Below, piece by piece: positions 9,907 through 19,660 of a stretch of 64,000 bases of DNA. The stretch is taken from the NCBI GenBank assembly GCA_945949045.1, contig CAMFDG010000003.1, positions 1 through 64,000 on the forward strand, in the 5' to 3' direction. Numbering within the stretch: position 1 is the first letter of the stretch; each line of letters opens with the position of its first letter. Under the pieces are notes generated by a model, which was not told the origin of the DNA, searched no databases, and saw only the letters and a list, made by a program, of their open reading frames with translations. A program made the translations under genes and the position numbers. The DNA comes from an uncultured Lachnospiraceae bacterium (GTDB lineage: Bacteria > Bacillota > Clostridia > Lachnospirales > Lachnospiraceae).

Positions 9907-10965
9907 ATGAGCAGCAAACACATTGCAATTCCAGCGCTACTTAAAATCGGTCCGGGGGTACTGGATCAGCTGGGAGATCATTTGAAGGAACTGGAACTGG
10001 AAAAGGTAGTCATTCTTTTCGGAAACGGCCTGATTGATATGTTTGGAACGGCTGTGATGGAATCCTTAAAAGATGCGGGCATTGAAGTGGTAGAGTATCA
10101 GGAACTGGATACGGTGCGTTTAGAGGATCTTACCAGCCTTGCCTTTTCTTTTCCGGCCCGGGTGCAGGCGGTCATCGGCATCGGCGGAGGAAAAGTGATT
10201 GATGCAGCCAAATACTGTGGTTTTTTGCGGAATCTTGCCTTTATCAGTATTCCGACTTCAGCCTCCAGCGACGGCTTTTCCAGTGCCAGTGCATCCCTTC
10301 TGGTGGAGGGACACAGAAAGTCCGTTCCGGCCAGACTGGCCTACGGAATTGTGGTGGATACCCAGATTATCAAAAGTGCACCGAAGAAGTTTCTCTATTC
10401 CGGAATCGGTGACATGGTTTCGAAAATCACAGCACTCTACGATTGGATCTTTGAGGAGAAACACGGCTGTGGCAAGGTGAACGATTTTGCCGTGATGATT
10501 GCAAAGAAAGCAGTGAACAGCTTTGTGCGGACACCTTTCGAATCGATTGATGACGATCTGTTCCTGAAAGAACTTCTGGATTCTCTTGCCATGAGTGGAA
10601 TTGCCAATGAGATTGCAGGCAGCAGCGCGCCCACCAGTGGCAGCGAGCATCTGATCTCCCACGCGCTGGACAAAATGCTGGAGCAGCCGCAGCTTCATGG
10701 TATTCAGGTGGGAGTGGCCACCTATCTGATGAGTGTTGTGCACGACCACCGCTATAAGAGAGTGGATACAATTTTTACCCAGACCGGTTTCTGGGATTAT
10801 GTGAAGACTCTGGAACTGCGCAGGGAGGATTTTGAGAAAGCCATCGATCTGGCGCCTTCCATCAAGCCCTTCCGGCATACTTATCTGCATGAGCAGCAGT
10901 ACCGGGATAAGGCGAAGGATGTGCTTCGCACCGATCCGAGACTGCAGGAGATACTTGTGGATTAA
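9907..10965 (+). CDS. sn-glycerol-1-phosphate dehydrogenase-like protein (iron-containing ADH superfamily)
   Basis: VIGIGGGKVIDAAKY, ISIPTSASSDGFSSASASL and SGSEHLISHALD motifs. Confidence 0.85.
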   Translation: MSSKHIAIPALLKIGPGVLDQLGDHLKELELEKVVILFGNGLIDMFGTAVMESLKDAGIEVVEYQELDTVRLEDLTSLAFSFPARVQAVIGIGGGKVIDAAKYCGFLRNLAFISIPTSASSDGFSSASASLLVEGHRKSVPARLAYGIVVDTQIIKSAPKKFLYSGIGDMVSKITALYDWIFEEKHGCGKVNDFAVMIAKKAVNSFVRTPFESIDDDLFLKELLDSLAMSGIANEIAGSSAPTSGSEHLISHALDKMLEQPQLHGIQVGVATYLMSVVHDHRYKRVDTIFTQTGFWDYVKTLELRREDFEKAIDLAPSIKPFRHTYLHEQQYRDKAKDVLRTDPRLQEILVD

Positions 10966-11057
10966 AACGGAAGAAATCGGGATGCGAGGCAGTCTGCCAT
11001 GGGCGGTTTTGCAGAGCCTGGTGACATGTGGAGATAAATCAGACGGAGGAAGAAAGC

Positions 11058-11447
11058 ATGAAAAAACGTATTTTAGGCTATCGGACGAGAATCGATGGCA
11101 TTTTAGAGAAAAATGCACCGGATACCAACTGGGAGGAACTGCTTTCCGAGCATCTGGTGCAGATCGGCTTTTTTCAGCATGAGAGGCTGGTGCATCTTCT
11201 GGTGACGCTGGCCTTTGCCCTGTTTGCCATTCTGACCATCTTTGTGACGATGTTTTCGCCATCCCCGGGGCTTCTTGCGCTGACAATTCTGTTTCTGGTA
11301 CTCTTAATTCCGTACATACAGCATTATTATCTGCTGGAAAATGAGACACAGAAAATGTATCAACAGTATGATCAGATACTGGAGAGGATCCGCAGGGAAA
11401 AAGTGGCACCAACAAGTAACGGCAAAGAACGTGCAGGCATAAAATAA
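11058..11447 (+). CDS. Small membrane protein of unknown function
   Basis: 129-aa ORF with two adjacent TM segments and an RBS. Confidence 0.6.
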   Translation: MKKRILGYRTRIDGILEKNAPDTNWEELLSEHLVQIGFFQHERLVHLLVTLAFALFAILTIFVTMFSPSPGLLALTILFLVLLIPYIQHYYLLENETQKMYQQYDQILERIRREKVAPTSNGKERAGIK

Positions 11448-11482
11448 GGGTGACGTGATAGAAATGATGGGAGATCATCATT

Positions 11483-11959
11483 ATGAGATTTAGGGTGCCT
11501 GTGGCATATGCGAAACTTTCCGGGAGCAGCAGTTATCCGGATATCTCCGGAAAGGTTTATTTTATGAGGGCGCAGGGCGGTACTGTGGTGGCCGCAGAGG
11601 TATGGAACGTAACGGATGAAGCGGGAAAACCGGCCCAGGGATTCAAAGGTTTTCACATTCATGAGGGCAGTGCCTGTAGTGGCAATGACAAGGACCCTTT
11701 TGCCGATACAGGGGCGCATTACAGCAAAGCAAAGGTGCTGCACCCGGATCATGCCGGGGATCTGCCGCCGCTTCTGTTTTCGGATGGATTTGCATGGATG
11801 CAGGTCTATACCGGACGCTTTATGCCGGAGGATGTGATTGGAAAGACCGTGGTGCTTCACGGAATGCCGGATGATTTTCATACACAGCCCTCAGGGGATT
11901 CCGGAATGAAGATCGCCTGTGGCGAAATTGTACCGTGGAGACCGCCTATTATGGGCTGA
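11483..11959 (+). CDS. Cu/Zn superoxide dismutase family protein
   Basis: GFKGFHIHEGSACS, HPDHAGDLPPLL and DDFHTQPSGDSGMKIACGEI match the SOD_Cu layout. Confidence 0.85.
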   Translation: MRFRVPVAYAKLSGSSSYPDISGKVYFMRAQGGTVVAAEVWNVTDEAGKPAQGFKGFHIHEGSACSGNDKDPFADTGAHYSKAKVLHPDHAGDLPPLLFSDGFAWMQVYTGRFMPEDVIGKTVVLHGMPDDFHTQPSGDSGMKIACGEIVPWRPPIMG

Positions 11960-11973
11960 AGGGGAAAAAAATT

Positions 11974-12513
11974 ATGAAGTTTACTTACTGTCCCCACTGT
12001 GGGACCAGATTGACAGAAAAAGAAATCGGCGATGAAGGGCTGGTTCCCTATTGTGGGAACTGCCGGATTCCGCTGTTTGACATGTTTTCCACCTGTATTA
12101 TTGCATTGGTGGTGAATGAGAAGGACGAAGCACTGCTTCTTCGCCAGAGTTATATTTCCAATCATTACTACAATCTGGTTTCCGGCTATATGAAACCGGG
12201 AGAACGGGCGGAGGAAACAGCGGTAAGAGAGATTGCAGAGGAAACCGGGGTGGCGGTAGACAGGCTGGAGTTCGTGGGAACCTACTGGTTCGGGAAAAAG
12301 GATATGCTCATGATCGGGTTCTTTGCAAGGGCAAAAAAACAGGAACCGAAGCTCTCCGGCGAAGTGGATGCCGCAGAGTGGGTTCCTGTGACTTCTGCAA
12401 TCGAAATGGTACATCCCAGTGGCAGTGTATCACACACACTTGTGGAAAAATATATCAGGCAGGAATCAATGGGGTTTCCTGCCGGAGATGATAATCTTTA
12501 TCCTCATCAATGA
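11974..12513 (+). CDS. NUDIX hydrolase with N-terminal zinc ribbon (NADH pyrophosphatase-like)
   Basis: YCPHCG-N21-YCGNCR zinc ribbon; Nudix box GERAEETAVREIAEETGV. Confidence 0.9.
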   Translation: MKFTYCPHCGTRLTEKEIGDEGLVPYCGNCRIPLFDMFSTCIIALVVNEKDEALLLRQSYISNHYYNLVSGYMKPGERAEETAVREIAEETGVAVDRLEFVGTYWFGKKDMLMIGFFARAKKQEPKLSGEVDAAEWVPVTSAIEMVHPSGSVSHTLVEKYIRQESMGFPAGDDNLYPHQ

Positions 12514-14260
12514 TCTCTAACATGCAGTTCGCAATCCTGGGATCCAGCTGGCTGCCCTTCACCCGTTGAATCTCATCACGGACGGCCTGCTGAGGCATCA
12601 CCTGACGGTAGCTGCGGTTGGAGGTCATGGCATCGTACATATCGGCAACAGCGATAATTCTTGCGTAGAGAGGAATCTCTTCTCCCTTAAGACCATCCGG
12701 GTAGCCCTTGCCATCATATCTTTCATGGTGCCACCGGGCTGCCTTTTCAATGTCTTTAATGTCATCCATATTATTCAGAATCTGATAGCCGATGGTGGTA
12801 TGGGTTTTGATGGTGGCATATTCTTCGCTGGTCAGTTTTCCGGGTTTGTTGATGATCGTGTCAGCAATGCCAATCTTTCCAATATCATGAAGCATTCCCA
12901 TGGAATAAACTGCATTCTGTTCTTCTTTGGATAATCCCATTTTTTCTGCCAAAAGCTTGGAATATTTGGCAACTCTGGTGGAATGACCTTTGGTGTAGGG
13001 GTCCTTTGCCTCGATGGTCTCCACGAGGGTATTCATGGCCTGTCTGGTAAGCTTTAATGTCTTTACATGATTGGTAAGATTTTCCTGTTCCAGCCGGTAG
13101 TAATCACGAAGGGCCGACAGAACGGACATGGCCAGCCAGAAGAGTGCGCCCACCGAGAAAAAGCCTCCGTGAAAAATAACAGTTTTTTGCAGATACATAC
13201 CCAGCTGTAAGATGCCGGCAATGGCAAAGCCCACAAATCCGACAATCACGAAGTTATAGGATCCGGCCAGGTGATTTTGAATATCCCGTATGATCGTAAA
13301 AATAATACAGCTGATACTTAGCAGGTGCAGGATCACACAGATGTTAAACAACAGGGAAAAATCGCCGGCTCCTGTGATCTCCAGAACAGATGCGAAGAGC
13401 GAATAACACATTTCAACGCTCAGAAGAACCCGATACAGTTTGTGATATCTCTGTGCCTGGACATTGTCAAAATACAAAAGCAGAGGCAGTGCAAGAAAAT
13501 AGACGGCAAAGTGGGTCATATATCCTGCCAGCGATAGGTTTTTGTAATAAAACTGCCGTAAAGGTGATTCGGAAAGAATCCATATACACAGCAGAAGCAC
13601 GGTCCAGCCCAGATAACTGAGGGGGATTTTCCTCTGCAGCTGCAGATGAATAAGACCGCAGATCAAAATGGTGCCAATGGAAAGAATCAGAAGAAGCAGG
13701 GCACTCATTACTTCAAACAGATTATCCTTTGCAAACCGTAGGAACATTCCAAACACAGTGCCACAGTATGGCTGTCGTACAACACCGCTGTATTTGGAGT
13801 CTGTTGTACAGGAAAAGGTGATTTCTTTTCCCCGGTCGGAGGGTTTCAGCCGAACAAAGTAATAGGCACTTACACTGTTCTTTCCCCACAGCCTGGTATC
13901 TTTTGTGGAATAGGTTCCTCGAAGCTCCCCATCAATGGAAACCGTCATGTCCTGTAACGTGGAGCGAAAACACAGCCATGGAGTTTCGTATGCATCCAGT
14001 GTATCCGGAAGAATTCCGGTCAGTGTGAGAGTCTGTCCCTTTGGGGTGTCACATTTTCCGGGAACCTCAGCAGGTATCCGGCTGCCGTCATCTAAGACCT
14101 GATACCAGTCCAGGTCAAGCTCCTGACAACTGTAAATATTCGTCTGCCTTTCGCTGGGAAAGGTGAGAAAACCAATCAGCAAAAATCCAAGAATCGCACA
14201 CAGGATGAGTTGAAAAAGTATCTCAATAGATCGATCAATGTATTTTCCAATTGCTTTCAT
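12455..14260 (-). CDS. Membrane HD-GYP domain protein
   Basis: GHSTRVAKYSKLLAEKMG, HDIGKIGIADTIINKPGKLT and HHERYDGKGYPDGLKGEEIPLYARII; N-terminal ectodomain plus multiple TMs. Confidence 0.9.
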   Translation of the reverse strand: MKAIGKYIDRSIEILFQLILCAILGFLLIGFLTFPSERQTNIYSCQELDLDWYQVLDDGSRIPAEVPGKCDTPKGQTLTLTGILPDTLDAYETPWLCFRSTLQDMTVSIDGELRGTYSTKDTRLWGKNSVSAYYFVRLKPSDRGKEITFSCTTDSKYSGVVRQPYCGTVFGMFLRFAKDNLFEVMSALLLLILSIGTILICGLIHLQLQRKIPLSYLGWTVLLLCIWILSESPLRQFYYKNLSLAGYMTHFAVYFLALPLLLYFDNVQAQRYHKLYRVLLSVEMCYSLFASVLEITGAGDFSLLFNICVILHLLSISCIIFTIIRDIQNHLAGSYNFVIVGFVGFAIAGILQLGMYLQKTVIFHGGFFSVGALFWLAMSVLSALRDYYRLEQENLTNHVKTLKLTRQAMNTLVETIEAKDPYTKGHSTRVAKYSKLLAEKMGLSKEEQNAVYSMGMLHDIGKIGIADTIINKPGKLTSEEYATIKTHTTIGYQILNNMDDIKDIEKAARWHHERYDGKGYPDGLKGEEIPLYARIIAVADMYDAMTSNRSYRQVMPQQAVRDEIQRVKGSQLDPRIANCMLEIIDEDKDYHLRQETPLIPA

Positions 14261-14480
14261 AGCAGTTCTCCTTTGTAAATACGCTCTTTTACATTTATGG
14301 ACAATCACCATTGGTGATAGTTTTATTCCTGCTAAACAGACACAATAAATTATACAATAGTTTTGAAAAAAATACACTATCAAATTATGCTGCATTTCCC
14401 AATTGGATCCTTTCATGATACATACGAAAAAAAATACAGGACATAATAGAAATGAAATTATGAAAAGAGAGGTGTAAATC

Positions 14481-14939
14481 ATGGTATTGACTGAAAAAGA
14501 GCAGACCACAATCGAGGATCTCAGAACACAGGAGCAGTCCTGTATGGAGAAGTATAAGCGCTATGGCCAGCAGGCGAAAGATCCGGTGCTTCAGGAACTT
14601 TTCGGAAGACTGGAAAAAGAGGAAACCAGGCATTATGAATCCCTGGGACAGGTATTAACCGGAGCGGTACCCTCCTGCAACTGCAACGACCGGGATGGTG
14701 CAGCTTATGAACCAAAGGCATCCTACGACTCCATGACCAATTCCGAGGACAAAAAGAACGACTGCTTTCTGGCAACGGACTGTATCGGAACCGAGAAGAT
14801 GGTTTCCGGGGAGTACAACTCCAATGTATTTGTGTTCGGGGATCCGGGCGTACGGAAGCTTCTGGCAGACATTCAGATCGAGGAGCAGAACCACGCGGAA
14901 ATGCTTTACAAGTACAAAACAGTAAATGGTATGGCATAA
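14481..14939 (+). CDS. Ferritin-like/CotF-type spore coat protein
   Basis: LRTQEQSCMEKYKRYGQQAKDPVLQELFGRLEKEETRHYESL four-helix ferritin-like pattern. Confidence 0.7.
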   Translation: MVLTEKEQTTIEDLRTQEQSCMEKYKRYGQQAKDPVLQELFGRLEKEETRHYESLGQVLTGAVPSCNCNDRDGAAYEPKASYDSMTNSEDKKNDCFLATDCIGTEKMVSGEYNSNVFVFGDPGVRKLLADIQIEEQNHAEMLYKYKTVNGMA

Positions 14940-14942
14940 CAA

Positions 14943-14974
14943 TGGAAGGCGGGATTTCCCGTCTTCTTTTTTGT
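14943..14974 (+). terminator. Rho-independent terminator
   Basis: AAGGCGGGATTTCCCGTCTTCTTTTTT. Confidence 0.75.
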
Positions 14975-15013
14975 GGCGCCGGGCATCCGGTAGAAATAAA
15001 GCGTACAAAAGGA

Positions 15014-15070
15014 TTGACAGGAGCAGAGAATATGATATAATACATACAAACATATGAATAAATGTTCATG
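15014..15070 (+). promoter_or_regulatory. sigma-A-type promoter with overlapping ArsR/CadC-type operator
   Basis: TTGACA (15014) -16 bp- TATAAT (15036); TGAA-N6-TTCA operator at 15055-15068. Confidence 0.75.
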
Positions 15071-15085
15071 TGAGGAGGGAAAAAT

Positions 15086-15304
15086 ATGAAGAAAAGTTAT
15101 AAGATCGAAGTGGACTGCGCAAACTGCGCCAATAAAATGGAGGAGGCTGCCAGGGCGACGGCAGGTGTAAAGGATGCGGTTGTAAACTTCATGACCCTTA
15201 AGATGAATGTGGAGTTTGAAGAGGATGCTGATGTAAAAGCGGTCATGAAGGAAGTCCTCAGAAACTGCAGGAAGGTAGAAGATGACTGTGAGATCTATTT
15301 GTAG
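15086..15304 (+). CDS. Heavy-metal-associated (HMA) domain protein
   Basis: 72 aa; YKIEVDCANCANKMEEAARATAGVKDAVVNF with the CxxC of HMA domains. Confidence 0.88.
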   Translation: MKKSYKIEVDCANCANKMEEAARATAGVKDAVVNFMTLKMNVEFEEDADVKAVMKEVLRNCRKVEDDCEIYL

Positions 15305-15313
15305 GAGAATTAT

Positions 15314-17236
15314 ATGAGTAAAAAGCAGAAAAAAGTATTGATTCGAATCATTGCGGCTGCGGTTCTTTTGGTGGGGTTTTCTGTGCTGGCTGCTCAGGTA
15401 AGGTTAAACCGGTGGCTGGAACTGGCACTGTTTTTGATTCCATATCTGGTGATCGGCTATGATATTTTGAAAAAGGCAGTCAAAGGAATCCTGCACCGCC
15501 AGGTCTTTGATGAGAATTTTCTAATGGCGGTGGCCACGGTGGGAGCCATTGCACTGGGCGATTATAAGGAGGGTGTAGCGGTTATGCTCTTCTACCAGAT
15601 CGGGGAACTGTTCCAGAGCTATGCGGTTGGAAAAAGTCGCCGCAATATCAGCGGCCTTATGGATATCCGCCCGGATTATGCCAATGTGGAGAAGGATGGT
15701 GTTCTGGAGAAGGTAGATCCCTTTGAAGTGGAAATCGGAACCATCATTACGGTTCAACCGGGAGAAAAGGTCCCCATCGATGGGATTGTTGTGGAGGGAA
15801 GCTCTACCTTAAATACCAGCGCCCTGACCGGGGAGAGTGTTCCGCGGGAGGTGGCAGCCGGGGAAGAAATCATCAGCGGCTGCATCAACCTGTCCGGGCT
15901 TCTTAAGATTCGCACTACGAAAGAATTTGGTGAATCCACCGTATCAAAGATTCTGGATCTGGTGGAAAATGCCAGCTCCAGAAAGTCCCGCTCGGAGAGT
16001 TTTATCTCAAAATTTGCCCGGTATTATACGCCGGCAGTCTGTTATAGCGCACTTGCCCTGGCGTTTCTTCCTCCGTTGGTCCGGACATTGTTTATGGGAG
16101 CAGACGCACAGCTTGGCGTCTGGGTATACCGTGCGTTGACATTTCTGGTAATCAGCTGTCCCTGTGCGCTGGTCATCAGTATCCCCTTAAGCTTTTTTGC
16201 CGGAATCGGAGGCGCCAGCGCCAGGGGAATCCTGATTAAGGGATCTAATTATCTGGAAACTCTGGCCCGGACAAAAACGGTGGTTTTTGACAAGACAGGG
16301 ACAATTACCCAGGGAGTATTTGAGGTGTGTGGCATCCATGAGCATTCCTGTGATTCCGGCAGCTGCCCTCTGCAGGACGGCCATTCCATGGGAACCCCGC
16401 AGGAAGAAAAGCTGTTAGAGTATGCGGCTCTGGCAGAGTGTCACAGCAGCCATCCCATCAGCATTAGTCTGCAGAAAGCCTACGGCAAAAAGCTGGATTA
16501 CAGCAGGGTGGCAGACGTGCAGGAAATCAGCGGTCATGGCGTAATAGCCGTTGTTGACGGACATCAGATTGCAGCCGGCAATGATAAACTGATGAAGCGG
16601 CAGAAAATTTCTTATCGGGCCTGCAGCTGTGTAGGAACCGTGGTACACATTGCGGTGGATGGAGTCTATGCCGGCCATATTCTGATCTCTGATGTGATAA
16701 AGCCCCATGCCAAAGCTGCCATGCAGGAGCTGAAGCGGGGCGGCATACACACTCTGGTTATGCTGACCGGAGATGATGCAAAGGTTGCAAAACAGGTTGC
16801 AGCGCAGGTTGGGATCGATGAGGTTCGCAGTGAGCTTCTTCCGGCTGATAAGGTGGCAGAGGTGGAGAGGCTTCTTGCCGAAAAGAGGCAAAAGGAGACT
16901 CTGGCCTTCGTGGGAGACGGCATCAACGATGCACCGGTACTTTCCCGGGCAGACATTGGCATTGCCATGGGGGCCCTGGGTTCGGATGCAGCCATCGAGG
17001 CTGCCGATGTGGTGCTGATGGATGACGATCCACTGAAGATTGCAGGGGCAATCCGTATTGCAAAAAAATGTATGGGTATCGTCTATGAGAACGTTGTGTT
17101 TGCCATTGGAGTGAAACTCATCTGTCTGCTTTTGGGTGCCCTCGGTATCGCCAACATGTGGGTGGCTATTTTTGCGGATGTGGGCGTGATGGTGCTTGCG
17201 GTGCTTAACGCAATACGGACTCTGATGATCAAATAG
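15314..17236 (+). CDS. Heavy metal translocating P-type ATPase (CadA/ZntA-like)
   Basis: TALTGESVP, SCPCALVISIP, FDKTGTITQG and GDGINDAPVLSRADIGIAMG. Confidence 0.95.
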   Translation: MSKKQKKVLIRIIAAAVLLVGFSVLAAQVRLNRWLELALFLIPYLVIGYDILKKAVKGILHRQVFDENFLMAVATVGAIALGDYKEGVAVMLFYQIGELFQSYAVGKSRRNISGLMDIRPDYANVEKDGVLEKVDPFEVEIGTIITVQPGEKVPIDGIVVEGSSTLNTSALTGESVPREVAAGEEIISGCINLSGLLKIRTTKEFGESTVSKILDLVENASSRKSRSESFISKFARYYTPAVCYSALALAFLPPLVRTLFMGADAQLGVWVYRALTFLVISCPCALVISIPLSFFAGIGGASARGILIKGSNYLETLARTKTVVFDKTGTITQGVFEVCGIHEHSCDSGSCPLQDGHSMGTPQEEKLLEYAALAECHSSHPISISLQKAYGKKLDYSRVADVQEISGHGVIAVVDGHQIAAGNDKLMKRQKISYRACSCVGTVVHIAVDGVYAGHILISDVIKPHAKAAMQELKRGGIHTLVMLTGDDAKVAKQVAAQVGIDEVRSELLPADKVAEVERLLAEKRQKETLAFVGDGINDAPVLSRADIGIAMGALGSDAAIEAADVVLMDDDPLKIAGAIRIAKKCMGIVYENVVFAIGVKLICLLLGALGIANMWVAIFADVGVMVLAVLNAIRTLMIK

Positions 17237-17284
17237 AACGAGACTTCATAAAGTTGTAAAGAAAGGGTTAAATATAGAAAGCAT

Positions 17285-17653
17285 ATGAGAAAAGAAGAAA
17301 TGCAGGACGTATGCTGCAGTGAAGTGAAGGTCCACGAGGATCTGCTGAAAATTGTAAATGAGACCATGCCGGAGGAAACGGAACTGTATGATCTGGCGGA
17401 GCTTTTCAAAGTATTTGGGGACTCCACCAGAATCCGTATCCTGTTTGTGCTCTTTGAGGCGGAGGTGTGTGTCTGTGATCTGGCTGAGGTCCTGAATATG
17501 ACACAATCTGCGATTTCGCATCAGCTTCGCATTTTAAAACAGAATAAGCTGGTGAAAAACCGCAGAGAAGGGAAATCGATCTTTTACTCTCTGGCGGATG
17601 ACCATGTGAGAAGTATCATTGCCCAGGGGCGTGAGCACATCGAGGAGGAATGA
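17285..17653 (+). CDS. ArsR/SmtB family metalloregulator
   Basis: LFKVFGDSTRIRILFVLFEAEVCVCDLAEVLNMTQSAISHQLRILKQNKLVKNRREGKSIFYSL. Confidence 0.92.
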   Translation: MRKEEMQDVCCSEVKVHEDLLKIVNETMPEETELYDLAELFKVFGDSTRIRILFVLFEAEVCVCDLAEVLNMTQSAISHQLRILKQNKLVKNRREGKSIFYSLADDHVRSIIAQGREHIEEE

Positions 17654-17762
17654 CGAGGATTCTTAAATTTTCTTAAGTTTCCTTAAAGATGCACATTTTT
17701 TCAAAATGAACTGCTATAATGGCAGTACATAAAAGTCAGATGACATGAAGGAGGATGTGTAC

Positions 17763-18980
17763 ATGGATACAAAGGAGAGGCAGGAGGTCAGTCAGATGCC
17801 TGAGAAGAAAAAGAAAGGCGGCGTTTTAAAAGTCATTGTCGCGGTGGTTCTGATCATCGGGATAGCCGGGAGTACCACATTGTCGGCTTTTAATCTGATG
17901 ACTCTGAAAAACTATATTGCGGAGCGGGAGAAGGAAGACAATCCTGAGACCACAGAGGATTATGTGAAGATTGCGGAATCTTATGAGATTCTGCCGACAA
18001 CCAATATCTCAGACGCCTACAAATCCGGAGATACATCAAATCTCAATGATAAAGAAAAAGAAACCCTGGATATGGCAAAGGCTGCGATCGAGGAGATGAA
18101 GATCAAGGATGACATGTCCGACTATGAGAAGGAAAAGGCCGTTTACGACTGGATGACCACAAAGCTGCAGCAGGATCAGGGAGCACTCACCGTGATCCCC
18201 AGTACCCAGGAGGATTGCGATAAACCCTATGGAGTTCTGAAATACCACAACGCAGTCTGTGTCGGTTATGCGACAACCTTCCGTATGTTTATGCAGATGA
18301 TGGATATCGAGTGCATGGTAGAGCACAATAATGAGCGCTATCACTCCTGGGATCTGGTAAAGCTGGATGATGACTGGTACATAACGGATATCTATTCCGA
18401 TGCAGGAAAGGAAAATTACGCTCATTTTAATATGACGGACTCCATGTTTGGTCAGGAGCAGACCTGGGATCACGATTATTTTCCGGCAGCAAATTCACTG
18501 AAATATAATGTGGCATACCAGAACAAGAAGACAGTGGACAGTGTTTATGATCTTCCGAAGGTGCTTCGTGAAGCGATGGATGAGAAGATGGGATCCATCA
18601 TGATTGCCTTTAAGGATAAGGTGGATGATGAGGATGCCCAGGTTGTCAGTGCAATTGCGATGTCCATGGACAACATGCTGATGACCGGCAGCTACAAGGA
18701 TATGCCATACTCCCTGGGAACCTATAACTGGATTCAGGATCCGGACGGAAATTATCTGTTCCGTGTGGCTTTCAGTGAATATAACACAGCCAACACGGGT
18801 GGACAGAACCTGAGTGAGAAGCAGCAGGAAAAGGTCGACAAGGCAGTGCAGAAGGCAATGGAAGGCCTGACTTCCACCTACGGTGGGGATATGGGAGAGG
18901 GTTACGAGAACTCCATGACCACATCCACGATGGAAGAAGCATCTGAGGAAGCGGTTCCGGTGGAGGAAACCGTGAAATAA
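17763..18980 (+). CDS. Transglutaminase-like domain membrane protein
   Basis: N-terminal TM; AVCVGYATTFRMFMQMMDIEC...YHSWDLVKLDDDWYITDIYSDA catalytic C/H/D pattern. Confidence 0.8.
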   Translation: MDTKERQEVSQMPEKKKKGGVLKVIVAVVLIIGIAGSTTLSAFNLMTLKNYIAEREKEDNPETTEDYVKIAESYEILPTTNISDAYKSGDTSNLNDKEKETLDMAKAAIEEMKIKDDMSDYEKEKAVYDWMTTKLQQDQGALTVIPSTQEDCDKPYGVLKYHNAVCVGYATTFRMFMQMMDIECMVEHNNERYHSWDLVKLDDDWYITDIYSDAGKENYAHFNMTDSMFGQEQTWDHDYFPAANSLKYNVAYQNKKTVDSVYDLPKVLREAMDEKMGSIMIAFKDKVDDEDAQVVSAIAMSMDNMLMTGSYKDMPYSLGTYNWIQDPDGNYLFRVAFSEYNTANTGGQNLSEKQQEKVDKAVQKAMEGLTSTYGGDMGEGYENSMTTSTMEEASEEAVPVEETVK

Positions 18981-19006
18981 GTACGGCAGAACAGGAGAAC
19001 AGAGCT

Positions 19007-19492
19007 ATGAAAAAGCTAAGAGGAATGATTGTGGCTGTCATACTGGTGCTGCTGTGTGGCTGCGGAACCGGAAGCTCCGCCGGCACAGATACGGTCAGCA
19101 TGTATGACCTGGCTCAGAAGATGGAGGCTGCAGAGAGCAGCCTGCCGGAAATGCTGTATGCCAGCAGTGCAGATGGCAATGCAAAGGAACAGTTTACACA
19201 TATCTCCGATATGGAGTATGATAAAGTGGACAGCTACTTTGTGAGCTATTCCAAAGAGGGAAAGGCGGACGAGATTACAGTGATTGCAGTGAAAGATCCC
19301 GCCGATGTCAGTGAGGCGAAGGAGAGTCTTGTGCGTCACCGTCAGAGCAGGATCAAGCTGTTGAATCAGTATGAGCCAAAAGAAGTGAAGCGGATGGAGG
19401 ATGGGCTTATCTTTACCAAAGGACAGTACGCGGTGCTTTTGATCTGTGATCATCCGGATGCAGTTCGAAAAGCTTTTGAAGATGCGGTATAG
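19007..19492 (+). CDS. DUF4358-like lipoprotein
   Basis: Lipobox LVLLCGCGT; DKVDSYFVSYSKEGKADEITVIAVKDPADVSEAKESL. Confidence 0.65.
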   Translation: MKKLRGMIVAVILVLLCGCGTGSSAGTDTVSMYDLAQKMEAAESSLPEMLYASSADGNAKEQFTHISDMEYDKVDSYFVSYSKEGKADEITVIAVKDPADVSEAKESLVRHRQSRIKLLNQYEPKEVKRMEDGLIFTKGQYAVLLICDHPDAVRKAFEDAV

Positions 19493-19660
19493 TAACCGCA
19501 TAAAACAGGTAAGCTTAAAAAATTGAAAAACAGATAGAGGAAGAAACACTGCTGTAGTCACAAAAGGTGGATATGGCAGTGTTTTTATTTCGATTGGGTG
19601 TTGGTATTTGTTAGCTGTTATGGTAAAATATTTGGGAAAAAGGACACAGAGAGTAGAAAA

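Noticed and set aside
10258-11481. 407-aa minus-strand ORF opposite the dehydrogenase gene
   Set aside because: Long open frame is a codon-bias shadow; sequence is low-likelihood (Cys/His/Arg/Ser-rich) and overlaps three supported plus-strand genes.
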